From JAPUDQ01 sp964573015 (GTDB lineage: Bacteria > Patescibacteriota > Saccharimonadia > Saccharimonadales > Saccharimonadaceae), in contig CAZNHZ010000002.1 of assembly GCA_964573015.1 (NCBI GenBank), positions 1-64,000 of the forward strand: DNA of 64,000 nucleotides, given 5' to 3'. The translations under genes were made by a program, and so were the position numbers. Below are positions 26,068 through 33,310 of the stretch, one piece after another. The notes beneath the pieces were generated by a model. That model saw only the letters and a list, made by a program, of their open reading frames with translations. It did no database searches and was not told where the DNA came from. Positions within the stretch are counted from its first letter, which is position 1, and every line of letters begins with the position of its first letter.

Positions 26068-26137
26068 TCCATCGAGGTGGATCTGCACCCGACACATCTA
26101 CTATCCTCTCGATGACGAGAGGAGATTGGAGGCCATC
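26068..26137 (+). promoter_or_regulatory. Structured 5' leader of the 26138 gene
   Basis: Two consecutive hairpins, GATCCA-tcgagg-TGGATC (about 26068-26085) and TCCTCTCG-atga-CGAGAGGA (about 26106-26125), precede GGAGG and the ATG. The second stem lies directly upstream of the RBS and could affect ribosome access or mRNA stability. Confidence 0.5.
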
Positions 26138-26659
26138 ATGGCCAGCAAGAGCAATGCCAAGGGGCAGGGCACCGGCCACCCCTCCAAGGGCGGCAACGGC
26201 GGCAAGATGGGTTCCATCAAGTCGTCATCGGAGCAGAACGAGATCCGGCGCGCCGCCAAGCGACGTCCTCGAGTCTCCTCCGGCATGTCCACGATCGTTG
26301 CCGACCCCACGGTCGGAGCGACCAAGGCGGTTCGGGCGGCTGCAGCCATCACCCGTAACCGTCACAAGGACGTCTCGGAGACGCGGCACCTCATGGCTGT
26401 CGTCGCTGATGACCACCCGCTGGTCACTGGTCTGACCTACGTGGCCCGCCGCTCCGCCAACAAGTTCTTGGAGTTCTACTCCAAGAGCCCGGTGGGTGAC
26501 CCCGCCAACCACTGCCCGCGCAAGTGGTCGGAGGCCAAGGTCTGGGCCGTTCTGTCCGACGAGGACAAGGCTCACCCCAAGGCTGTCAGCCTGGGGATTG
26601 CCCGCGCCAAGCGGGCGATCGACGCCGCTCTGGAGCTGACGACCCAGCCTGTCTCTTAG
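26138..26659 (+). CDS. Basic protein of unknown function in a GC-rich cassette
   Basis: 173 aa from the ATG at 26138 (RBS GGAGG). The first 55 residues are Lys/Gly/Ser-rich and disordered (GTGHPSKGGNGGKMGS, RRAAKRRPR); the rest is helical and basic (AAAAITRNRHKDVSETRHL, FLEFYSKSPVG, GIARAKRAIDAALEL). No family, TM or signal recognised; nucleic-acid binding is a guess from charge. Codons end almost entirely in G or C, unlike the AT-rich promoter. It is flanked by a strong promoter and a long hairpin, suggesting high expression and possible foreign origin. Confidence 0.7.
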   Translation: MASKSNAKGQGTGHPSKGGNGGKMGSIKSSSEQNEIRRAAKRRPRVSSGMSTIVADPTVGATKAVRAAAAITRNRHKDVSETRHLMAVVADDHPLVTGLTYVARRSANKFLEFYSKSPVGDPANHCPRKWSEAKVWAVLSDEDKAHPKAVSLGIARAKRAIDAALELTTQPVS

Positions 26660-26695
26660 CCCGAGCTCGTCTCGGCATGACAACAAGCATGTCGG

Positions 26696-26739
26696 GTGCA
26701 TCCGGCCTTCGATTCCTAACGGATTCGGAGGCCGGGCAC
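26696..26739 (+). terminator. Long hairpin after the 26138 gene
   Basis: GTGCATCCGGCCTTCG pairs with CGGAGGCCGGGCAC across about 14 nt; a short T run does not follow directly. Confidence 0.55.
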
Positions 26740-26774
26740 TCCAAGTTTATTCATCCCCACAAGTAGTGGGATTT

Positions 26775-28547
26775 TTATATTCCGAGTACTATACCTTCGA
26801 GTTCTCGAGAGATTCCTTCCAGTTTTGACTCAAGATGTTCGTATTGGCTATGTATGCTGTCACCAGCATCCTCACGCCACTGCACATAAAACTTTAGCTT
26901 TGGTTCCGTACCTGAGGGACGGATAGTTACTCGACACTCCCGCTGACCACCAAGCTCGAGCACGATAACATTCCCGGCTATGCAATCGATGGTTGTTTCC
27001 TCGCCTGTCTCGATGTCACGACGTCGTAACGTGCTGTAGTCAGACACTGCGCTCACTTTGTGACTCCCGACATGTGTCGGTGGCGTCTCTCGCAATTGCT
27101 TCATGATAGACTGCATTTGCTCGAATCCTTTTGCGCCCGGGCATACCACAGTGTCAAGTCTTTCCATATAAAGTCCGTATTCTTCATATAGCTCAATCAG
27201 ACGATCAAATAATGTCTTGTCGTCTGCTTTGAGTTCAGCCGCATATTCAGCAAGTGGTAACGCACCGACCGCACCGTCTTTATCACGTGCATATGTGCCT
27301 TTGAGGAGACCATAACTTTCCTCACCGCCAATAACAAACACTTCATCTGTTGATTCTTTTTTGCAAATCAATTCACCGATGTATTTAAAGCCGATCAGCA
27401 TGTTGCTATACGATTTGACGCCGTATTTCTTTGCAAATGCATCAAACATATCAGTTGTCACGATAGTACGAGCGATGTAGTGATGATTCGTAAGCTGACC
27501 AGCTTCGTGAAGCTTACGCAGTGAGTATTCACAGGCCAGTGCAGCTGATTGGTTGCCATTGAGGTAAACTGCTTCCTCACCCTGACGGACCATTACCCCG
27601 ATCCTATCGGCATCTGGGTCATTAGTAATCGCTATGTCAGCTTCTTCGGCCATCATTTGGGCAACAGCTTGATCATTTGCAGCTTTTTCTTCTGGATTTG
27701 GTTTGCCGTTTTCGATCGTCGGGAAGTTGCCATCTGGCACCATCTGGTCTTCAACTGTCGAGATATCATGAAATCCTGCTCTTTGTAGTACCGGCAAGGT
27801 ATTGGTTTGGCCGGCTCCATGCAGTGGAGAATATACTATCTTGAGGTCACGAGCCTCTCCGAGCGACTCACTGATGACTGCTTCAATATATGCAGTATCA
27901 ATGTCTTTCCCGATGATTTCTATGGAATTATTTGCAACGGCTTCATCAAAATCTACTGTTGCGATATGAGTTATCCCGGCCGCTACCTCTAAAATTCCTT
28001 TGTCATGAGGTGGTACCAACTGACCTCCATCGTCCCAATATGCCTTAAAACCATTATCAGCGGGAGGGTTATGACTAGCGCTAATAACGATCCCGGCTGC
28101 ACAACCTAATCTACGCACCACAAAACTTAGCTCGGGCGTTGAGCGAAAGCTGTCAAATATATAGGTTTTGTATCCGTTTGCTGCACATACCGTTGCAACA
28201 TACTTGCTTAGTTCATCAGAGCTGAGCCGTGTATCACAGGCGATGGCAATACCTTTTTTGGGAGCTTCCGGATCAATCTGTGCCGCATACAAACACAGTG
28301 CTTGAGCCGATTCACCCATCGTTACTCGGTTTATGCGATTACTCCCTACTCCTGTTGTTCCACGTCTTCCACCTGTGCCAAATTCAATAACTTTAAAAAA
28401 AGCGTCTTCTAATGCTTGCCACTGTTCTGCATCTATCATTTCCCTTAATTCGTCACGATATTCGGCATATTTTGGTTCTTCCAGCCATGCAGTAATGTTA
28501 GCGAATGCTTCAGCTGATACCTGTTGAGCAAGTTTGGTCGTATCCAT
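26775..28547 (-). CDS. Phosphohexomutase (phosphoglucomutase/phosphomannomutase family)
   Basis: 590 aa. Alpha-D-phosphohexomutase domains in order: substrate entry FGTGGRRGTTGVGSNRIN, the phosphoserine loop ISASHNPPADNGFK, the metal loop NDPDADRIGV, the sugar-binding loop GGEESYG and the phosphate-binding C-terminal RPSGTEPKLKFY. The length (about 590) fits the PGM2-like subgroup of phosphoglucomutase/phosphomannomutase. RBS AAGGAG before the ATG. With the SIS isomerase at 17141 it links hexose phosphates to nucleotide sugars. Confidence 0.93.
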   Translation of the reverse strand: MDTTKLAQQVSAEAFANITAWLEEPKYAEYRDELREMIDAEQWQALEDAFFKVIEFGTGGRRGTTGVGSNRINRVTMGESAQALCLYAAQIDPEAPKKGIAIACDTRLSSDELSKYVATVCAANGYKTYIFDSFRSTPELSFVVRRLGCAAGIVISASHNPPADNGFKAYWDDGGQLVPPHDKGILEVAAGITHIATVDFDEAVANNSIEIIGKDIDTAYIEAVISESLGEARDLKIVYSPLHGAGQTNTLPVLQRAGFHDISTVEDQMVPDGNFPTIENGKPNPEEKAANDQAVAQMMAEEADIAITNDPDADRIGVMVRQGEEAVYLNGNQSAALACEYSLRKLHEAGQLTNHHYIARTIVTTDMFDAFAKKYGVKSYSNMLIGFKYIGELICKKESTDEVFVIGGEESYGLLKGTYARDKDGAVGALPLAEYAAELKADDKTLFDRLIELYEEYGLYMERLDTVVCPGAKGFEQMQSIMKQLRETPPTHVGSHKVSAVSDYSTLRRRDIETGEETTIDCIAGNVIVLELGGQRECRVTIRPSGTEPKLKFYVQWREDAGDSIHSQYEHLESKLEGISRELEGIVLGI

Positions 28548-28658
28548 AGTTCTCCTTATCTATTTAGTGTAACATCTTAGGCTAAATTGACTTTTTGCAT
28601 ATTTATGATAATGTTATATACAGTGTTCAGCACCGCACATCGACAAATAGGAGGTACC

Positions 28659-29060
28659 ATGCGATCGATTCGCCACCTCCCTCGTGAGGTGCAAGGAATC
28701 CCGCTCGATGTCATCGCCCCCAACGGAGGCTTTGGCTCGCTCATCGAGATGATCAGAAGCCGACCGCAAACGGAGCTCATGCTTCGCGTCATCGACCATC
28801 ATGACCGCGAGTTGGTCCTGAGCGTCACGGTCAGTGCTTCAAACATATTCCTCTCCTCTCGAGGAGAGGAAGTCTTCATCGAGAACACCACTGCTTCCGT
28901 GCTCGACCAGTACGGCAATGAGACCGGGCTTCAGGCAGACGCCTGGATCTCGCTCAACCCAGAAGTGAAGACTACCGGCCTACCGGCTGGCAAGATCATC
29001 ATCTGGAACCCACACCCCATCGCAGAACTGAGGAGCAAGAGACATGGTCGATCGGCTTGA
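28659..29060 (+). CDS. Hypothetical protein (accessory GC-rich pair, first gene)
   Basis: 133 aa from the ATG at 28659 with a near-perfect RBS (AGGAGGT). Likely alpha/beta (MLRVIDHHDRELVLSVTVSASNIFL, ADAWISLNP, GKIIIWNPHPIAELRSKRHGR). No family recognised, no signal peptide. A TTGACT-type promoter with an AT-rich -10 (TAATGTTATAT) lies about 45 nt upstream. It overlaps the next gene by 17 nt. Confidence 0.68.
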   Translation: MRSIRHLPREVQGIPLDVIAPNGGFGSLIEMIRSRPQTELMLRVIDHHDRELVLSVTVSASNIFLSSRGEEVFIENTTASVLDQYGNETGLQADAWISLNPEVKTTGLPAGKIIIWNPHPIAELRSKRHGRSA

Positions 29061-29376
29061 CAACGCCACCATCTTGACGCAAGAAATGTACCGGCAGCAA
29101 GTCGCTGCCGCTACCCGCCGAACCGTCAAGACCCAGATCATCGCCCTGAGGGGCGATGACGGCGAAGTCGCTTACCACAGCGTCACCTGTCCACCGTCTG
29201 AATGGACGAGTGTGCTCGAGCAAAGAGGAGTCGTGCTCGCTGGCACCCCTCGCTACGCCCGCGCGTGGCTGGTGGATGGCCGGCTTTGCATCGCCGGCAA
29301 TGACGAGACACTGAAAGCCTGTCTCTCCCATGAGGGGCGCGTCTTCACCACCCTGCTTCAGGCGGAACCGCGCTGA
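29044..29376 (+). CDS. Hypothetical protein (accessory GC-rich pair, second gene)
   Basis: 110 aa. ATG inside the end of the previous gene, RBS AGGAG. An N-terminal helical basic part (LTQEMYRQQVAAATRRTVK) precedes a compact beta-rich domain (GEVAYHSVTCPPSEWTSV, ARAWLVDGRLCIAGND, GRVFTTLLQ) with three Cys. Not recognised. Followed immediately by a very strong hairpin. Confidence 0.68.
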   Translation: MVDRLDNATILTQEMYRQQVAAATRRTVKTQIIALRGDDGEVAYHSVTCPPSEWTSVLEQRGVVLAGTPRYARAWLVDGRLCIAGNDETLKACLSHEGRVFTTLLQAEPR

Positions 29377-29434
29377 ACACGATCGGCCTCGGCCGCATTT
29401 CTCCCCCGGGAGAGTGCGCGCCGAGGCCGTGTTC
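29375..29434 (+). terminator. Strong hairpin after the 29044 gene
   Basis: GAACACGATCGGCCTCGG (29375-29392) pairs with CCGAGGCCGTGTTC (29421-29434) with an inner CTC/GAG loop; it starts within the stop codon. AATTTC follows. Confidence 0.65.
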
Positions 29435-29447
29435 AATTTCAGACATA

Positions 29448-29476
29448 TTGACAAAACTTATAGCTTATGCTAATAT
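29448..29476 (+). promoter_or_regulatory. Strong promoter of the 29518 gene
   Basis: TTGACA (29448-29453), 17-nt spacer ending TATGC, TAATAT (29471-29476); near-identical in -10 context to the promoter at 26029. Confidence 0.85.
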
Positions 29477-29517
29477 AAAATACAGAGTTTAATTAAAACA
29501 AAAAAGGAACCAATAAA

Positions 29518-29796
29518 ATGCCAAATGTACAAACACAGGAAGCTCACACTGCAAACGACATAGCCCTTTATGACATGCTCAAAAGCGAAGCTTTACCCTT
29601 GTCAGAGTCCGACAAAAAGGCCTATCGTGATTTAATTAGTGATCAAAACGCGACCGATCCAACCAGATTTGAGATGAAAGATGACAATACCGGAGAGGAG
29701 TCTGCCAGTTCAGCCGCTTCAATCGGCGACATAGCAATCCATGAAAGCGGAGTAAACGTTGTTCATAGCGAAAGCTGGCAAACTGAGGAGAAATAG
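29518..29796 (+). CDS. Small acidic hypothetical protein
   Basis: 92 aa, strong RBS (AAAGGAACC). Acidic and Ser/Asp/Glu-rich (FEMKDDNTGEESASSAAS), probably largely disordered after a helical first third (DIALYDMLKSEALPLSESDKKAY). Base composition is ordinary for the chromosome, unlike its GC-rich neighbours. Monocistronic, with its own strong promoter and terminator, so likely abundant. Not recognised. Confidence 0.7.
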   Translation: MPNVQTQEAHTANDIALYDMLKSEALPLSESDKKAYRDLISDQNATDPTRFEMKDDNTGEESASSAASIGDIAIHESGVNVVHSESWQTEEK

Positions 29797-29808
29797 AGAC
29801 TAACCTAT

Positions 29809-29840
29809 AAAAAGTGACGCAATGTTGCGCGTCACTTTTT
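29809..29840 (+). terminator. Intrinsic terminator of the 29518 gene
   Basis: AAAAAGTGACGC, 8-nt loop, GCGTCACTTTTT. Confidence 0.92.
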
Positions 29841-29884
29841 ATATGTTATAATATATTAGTCCCTACGAGTGATCGGAGATCGGG

Positions 29885-30199
29885 GTGTATATCGATCGAG
29901 CAGTTCTCACCAAATTTACTGCTCAAGACATCGCCAACATCATCAACCACTACTACACGAAGCACGAGAGGAATTACTTCAAGCTCGTCGTAATCGACGC
30001 GGCAGGAAACGAAACGGCACATTGGGTCCGACCCACGTTATCCGACTCGCTTTTCTCGCTGCAAGATGTCGCGCAGATCATCAACTGCGAGACGGAGGAC
30101 GGGCGCGGCCTCAGCATCATTGTGCCGCGTCAAGAACGCGAATACCAACCCGCAACCGTGGTATTCGCGCGCAACACCAGCACCGAGAGTGCGGAGTGA
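29885..30199 (+). CDS. Hypothetical protein, GC-rich accessory gene
   Basis: 104 aa, GTG start with GGAGATCGGG upstream; a TATAAT -10 lies about 35 nt before it. Helix (LTKFTAQDIANIINHYYTKH), strands (FKLVVIDAAGNETAHWV), helix (SLFSLQDVAQIINCE) and strands (GLSIIVPRQ, ATVVFAR): a small repeated alpha/beta layout with two DxAxIIN segments, suggesting an internal duplication. No family recognised. Followed by a perfect hairpin. Confidence 0.65.
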   Translation: MYIDRAVLTKFTAQDIANIINHYYTKHERNYFKLVVIDAAGNETAHWVRPTLSDSLFSLQDVAQIINCETEDGRGLSIIVPRQEREYQPATVVFARNTSTESAE

Positions 30200-30222
30200 G
30201 CTGCCGATAGGCGGCTCACTCC
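30193..30222 (+). terminator. Hairpin at the end of the 29885 gene
   Basis: GGAGTGAGCTGCC-gata-GGCGGCTCACTCC, one mismatch pair. It overlaps the last codons and also covers the stop of the convergent Mur ligase gene. Confidence 0.7.
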
Positions 30223-31538
30223 GCCCCGGTGCTTTTCAATTCTGACTCCTTGATAGGCTCCGCCAGCTCGCGCACGACATCGCTGTCGTTCCAGGGGATG
30301 CGTTCACCGCTCACGATACGGTATTGCTCATGTCCCATGCCGGTCACGAGGATGATATCACCGCTGCGGGCGACTTTCATCGCTTTAGCAATTGCCTCGC
30401 GCCGGTCGGCGATCTCCTCTGTTTTCGGCTCACCACCGGCTGCTTTGATACCCTCCATCAGCATATCGCGAATCGCTTGCGGGTCTTCGTTGTAACTCTC
30501 TTCGTCGGTCAAAAATATTCGATCGGCCTGCTCTGCAGCGATCCGCCCCATGATCGGCCGTTTGCTCTTATCACGGTCGCCGCAGGCGCCAAACACCAGG
30601 ATGACGCGGTTTTTCGCCATGCCTCTCGCGGCCTCGAGCAGTTTCTCGAGGGCATCCGGCGTATGAGCATAATCGACGATGACCTCATATGACTTGTCGA
30701 TATCGACTCTCTCAAACCGGCCAGGAATCGACTCGAGATTGGCGATACCCTCCTGAATCGCCTCAAGCTTGACATACATCAGATAAGCCGCACAGGCCGC
30801 GGCGGTCATGTTGTAGACATTGTACTTACCCGGCAGGGCCGTCGCCAGCTCGATACGGGTGTGGTGGTCAAACACTACCTCAGCTTCGGAGCCTTTTTTG
30901 TATAGTTTGACTTGGCGAATTCGACAGTCAGCACGACCACTGGTACCATAACTGATCTTGTGTTCGCTGGCTGCGTACTCATTGAAAAACTCATACCACT
31001 CATCGTCGGCATTGAGGACGATAAACCGCGGCTGGTTGGCAAACAGCTTCGCTTTAGCAGCAGCGTATTTTTCCATCGTCTCGTGGTAATCCAGGTGGTC
31101 TTGCGTCAGATTGGTCATGATAGCGCACTCAATCGGTACCGTTGATAACTTGTGCTGGTCGAGCGAATGGCTGGTAACCTCTAGCACCACATAGTCAACA
31201 TCGGCCTTGCGTGCCGCCCGAAAGAACCGCTGCATCTCGGCCGTCGAGGCCACTGTGGCATTAAGATCGTTGATCTTGCGCTCGCCTTTGATCTCGATAA
31301 CAGCGGTGGTAAACATCGCAGTGGTAAACCCCGCCGCCTTAAAAATCTCGTTGACGTAGTTTGCTACCGTCGTCTTGCCGTTGGTGCCCGTCACCGCAAT
31401 CACCTTCAGATCCCGCGCCGGGTAGCCATAGCGTGCCGATACCGCATGAACTCGCCCTCGACGATAAGCTTCCTCAAGTCCGCGCACCATCGGACGAGGC
31501 ACCACCGCGCGCACTTTCCGCACCAGTTTGTCTTTCAT
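30216..31538 (-). CDS. Short MurE-like Mur ligase
   Basis: 440 aa from the ATG at 31538 (MKDKLVRKVR); a -10 TATGAT sits 7 nt upstream, so the longer frame is rejected. Mur ligase central domain (VIAVTGTNGKTTVANYV, TVASTAEMQRFFR, EVTSHSLDQHK, TNLTQDHLDYH with the carbamylated-Lys region after it) and C-terminal domain (DYAHTPDALEKLL, VFGACGDRDKSKRP). Close to MurE, which adds residue 3 of the peptidoglycan stem. It lacks most of the N-terminal UDP-binding domain, and the DNPR amino-acid-selecting motif is replaced by DEESYNEDP, so its substrate may differ. Confidence 0.85.
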   Translation of the reverse strand: MKDKLVRKVRAVVPRPMVRGLEEAYRRGRVHAVSARYGYPARDLKVIAVTGTNGKTTVANYVNEIFKAAGFTTAMFTTAVIEIKGERKINDLNATVASTAEMQRFFRAARKADVDYVVLEVTSHSLDQHKLSTVPIECAIMTNLTQDHLDYHETMEKYAAAKAKLFANQPRFIVLNADDEWYEFFNEYAASEHKISYGTSGRADCRIRQVKLYKKGSEAEVVFDHHTRIELATALPGKYNVYNMTAAACAAYLMYVKLEAIQEGIANLESIPGRFERVDIDKSYEVIVDYAHTPDALEKLLEAARGMAKNRVILVFGACGDRDKSKRPIMGRIAAEQADRIFLTDEESYNEDPQAIRDMLMEGIKAAGGEPKTEEIADRREAIAKAMKVARSGDIILVTGMGHEQYRIVSGERIPWNDSDVVRELAEPIKESELKSTGAE

Positions 31539-31574
31539 AATATCAATCATAACAGATAGCGAAATTTGCGTCAG

Positions 31575-31661
31575 CCTCGGGTGGCACGAGTCGGGGCAGC
31601 ACCCAAAATTCTTTGTCACAGACAAAAATTTTAGGGGCAGAACGAGTGGCAGGACCCGAGG
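31575..31661. repeat. Nested palindrome between divergent Mur ligase and tsaD promoters
   Basis: Outer CCTCGGGT (31575-31582) / ACCCGAGG (31654-31661); inner AAAATTcTTTGTC-aca-GACAAAaATTTT (31605-31632). The words ACGAGT and GGGGCAG occur once in each arm in swapped order. A separate hairpin CAAGATTTC-aga-GAAATCTTG follows at about 31678-31698. Both flanking genes appear leaderless, so this lies outside the mRNAs. Confidence 0.55.
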
Positions 31662-31740
31662 AGAGTGAGCGCACACACAAGATTTCAGAGAAATCTTGGG
31701 AAGCGAGCGGTAAATTCAAAAAATTGATACAATACCAGAG

Positions 31741-33135
31741 ATGAAAATCTTGGGAATTGAAACCAGTTGTGATGAAACGGCGGCGGCGGTTGTCGAAGAC
31801 GGCACGCGGCTATTGAGCAATGTCGTCAGCTCGCAGATGGATGATTTTGCGGTGTATGGCGGTGTCATACCGGAGATCGCGGCTCGCTCGCATATCGAGG
31901 TCATGCTGCCGGTCGTCCAAAAAGCCCTAGACGAAGCCGCCTGCACCTGGGATGACATCGATGCCATCGGCGTCACCTATGCTCCCGGACTAATCGGCAG
32001 CCTGCTAATCGGCTCACTGACCGCTCGTACCCTGGCACACCTCAAGCATAAACCGCTCTACGGCGTGCATCATGTCGAGGGACATGTCTATGCCAATTTC
32101 CTGACGGAAACTGGCATAGAGAGTCAAGAGTCAAGAGTCAAGAGTCAAGAGAAATCGCAAAAGCACCAAACTGCGCCAGCCGAAAGTACGCTACACTCCT
32201 CTGAGGATAGTGTGGCCCAAAGAGAAGCGTCAGCGGATCATGGGGCCAGCCCAACGCCACGGGCGGGCGAAGCCCCCAGTAGAGTGTTGGCCAAAGAGGA
32301 GCGGAACGTACTTTCGGGTTTGGTACTGCCAAAGCTTCAACCGAAATTCCCCCTGCTAGCGCTCATCGTCTCTGGTGGCCATACGCAGTTAGCCCTCTTC
32401 AAAAACCACGGCGACTATGTCCTGCTCGGCCAAGCCCAAGACGACGCCGTCGGCGAAGCGTTCGACAAGGTGGCCAAAATCATCGGTCTGCCCTACCCTG
32501 GCGGCGTCAGTATCAGCAAACTCGCTCCAGATGGCAACCGGCACGCTTTTGATTTCCCTCAAGCCAAACTGGCCTGCCCGCTCGGTTGCGCCCACGAGCC
32601 GCCTCGCCCAGCTACTCAAGCTGATGTTGACGCTGGCCGTGCCGTCAAAGGATCTAGAGGCGAGTATTTCCTGCGTAATCGCTGTCATCGCTACGACTTT
32701 AGCTTTTCCGGACTCAAAACAGCCGTTTTGCGGGCCGTCCAGACCGCCTGCGGCGTAGATCACACATTTCCCTCTCATCAGCTGCCTGAGCGCGTCTCAG
32801 ACGGTCTGAGAGCCGATGTTGCCGCCAGTTTCCAACGCGTAGCGGTTGAAACGCTCGTTGCCAAGACACTACAGGCCTATCATGACTACTCCCCTGCCTC
32901 AGTTGTTATAGCGGGTGGAGTTGCTGCCAACCAAGAGTTACGGCGTCAACTGCAAGCCGCACTGCCAATCGACATTGAGTACGCACCGATGAGCCTCTGC
33001 ACCGACAATGCCGCTATGATCGCTTCCCTTGCCTACTACATGTCTCAAGTTGTTCCGCCGACCGATCCGCTGACACTCGATGTCATACCGTCGCTCTCGA
33101 TGACCAAAACCGCCTGGAATACTGCTAAATCTTGA
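31741..33135 (+). CDS. tsaD: tRNA N6-adenosine threonylcarbamoyltransferase TsaD with two insertions
   Basis: 464 aa versus about 340 in typical TsaD. It makes t6A37 in tRNA with TsaB/TsaE. Core motifs are intact: ILGIETSCDETAAAVV, HHVEGHVYANF (metal His pair), VSGGHTQLALF, YPGGVSISKLA, YDFSFSGLKTAV, VIAGGVAANQELRR, CTDNAAMIA. Insertion 1 (about residues 125-200) combines a heptanucleotide repeat (AGAGTCA, encoding ESQESRVKSQ) and the 138-bp palindromic element. Insertion 2 (about 278-320) is CPLGC...RNRCHRYD, possibly a metal-binding loop. TACAAT lies 7 nt before the ATG (leaderless). Confidence 0.94.
   Translation: MKILGIETSCDETAAAVVEDGTRLLSNVVSSQMDDFAVYGGVIPEIAARSHIEVMLPVVQKALDEAACTWDDIDAIGVTYAPGLIGSLLIGSLTARTLAHLKHKPLYGVHHVEGHVYANFLTETGIESQESRVKSQEKSQKHQTAPAESTLHSSEDSVAQREASADHGASPTPRAGEAPSRVLAKEERNVLSGLVLPKLQPKFPLLALIVSGGHTQLALFKNHGDYVLLGQAQDDAVGEAFDKVAKIIGLPYPGGVSISKLAPDGNRHAFDFPQAKLACPLGCAHEPPRPATQADVDAGRAVKGSRGEYFLRNRCHRYDFSFSGLKTAVLRAVQTACGVDHTFPSHQLPERVSDGLRADVAASFQRVAVETLVAKTLQAYHDYSPASVVIAGGVAANQELRRQLQAALPIDIEYAPMSLCTDNAAMIASLAYYMSQVVPPTDPLTLDVIPSLSMTKTAWNTAKS
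32180..32317 (+). repeat. 138-bp palindromic element, copy 2 (in frame in tsaD)
   Basis: Arms CCGAAAGTACG... (32180-32201) and ...CGTACTTTCGG (32296-32317) pair over 22 bp with three mismatches. Core as in copies 1 and 3, with hairpin A changed on both sides (GGCCC...GGGGCC instead of GACCC...GGGGTC). No stop in the tsaD frame; the peptide includes AQREASA and PTPRAGEAP. Confidence 0.9.
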
Positions 33136-33175
33136 TTTTACCGAAGTCACACTGCAACCATACATTAGGGTATGT

Positions 33176-33310
33176 TATACTAGATTTTGAAACAAACACG
33201 TAAGGAATCAGACAAAAGGGTAGGTAATCTGCGCGATTACTTTTGATCCTTATGGTGTTTTCTCTTCACGTGAAAGCGAATTCCGCTGTATTAACAGAGG
33301 TGAATAGACG
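33176..33310 (+). promoter_or_regulatory. valS promoter and structured 5' leader
   Basis: TATACT at 33176-33181 gives a 5' UTR of about 120 nt, much longer than at other genes here. It can fold with AAGGAATCA (33202-33210) against TTGATCCTT (33243-33251) enclosing GTAATC-tgcgc-GATTAC, followed by TCACGTGA-type pairing. No T-box AGGGTGGNACCGCG sequence is present, so if it is regulatory the class is unknown. GAGGTG forms the RBS. Confidence 0.5.

Noticed and set aside
32120..32152. AGAGTCA repeats in tsaD as a CRISPR-like or minisatellite array
   Set aside because: Only four 7-nt units without spacers; a slippage-type expansion inside the coding frame.
33188..33310. T-box riboswitch upstream of valS
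   Set aside because: No AGGGTGGNACCGCG-type T-box sequence and no adjacent terminator/antiterminator pair.
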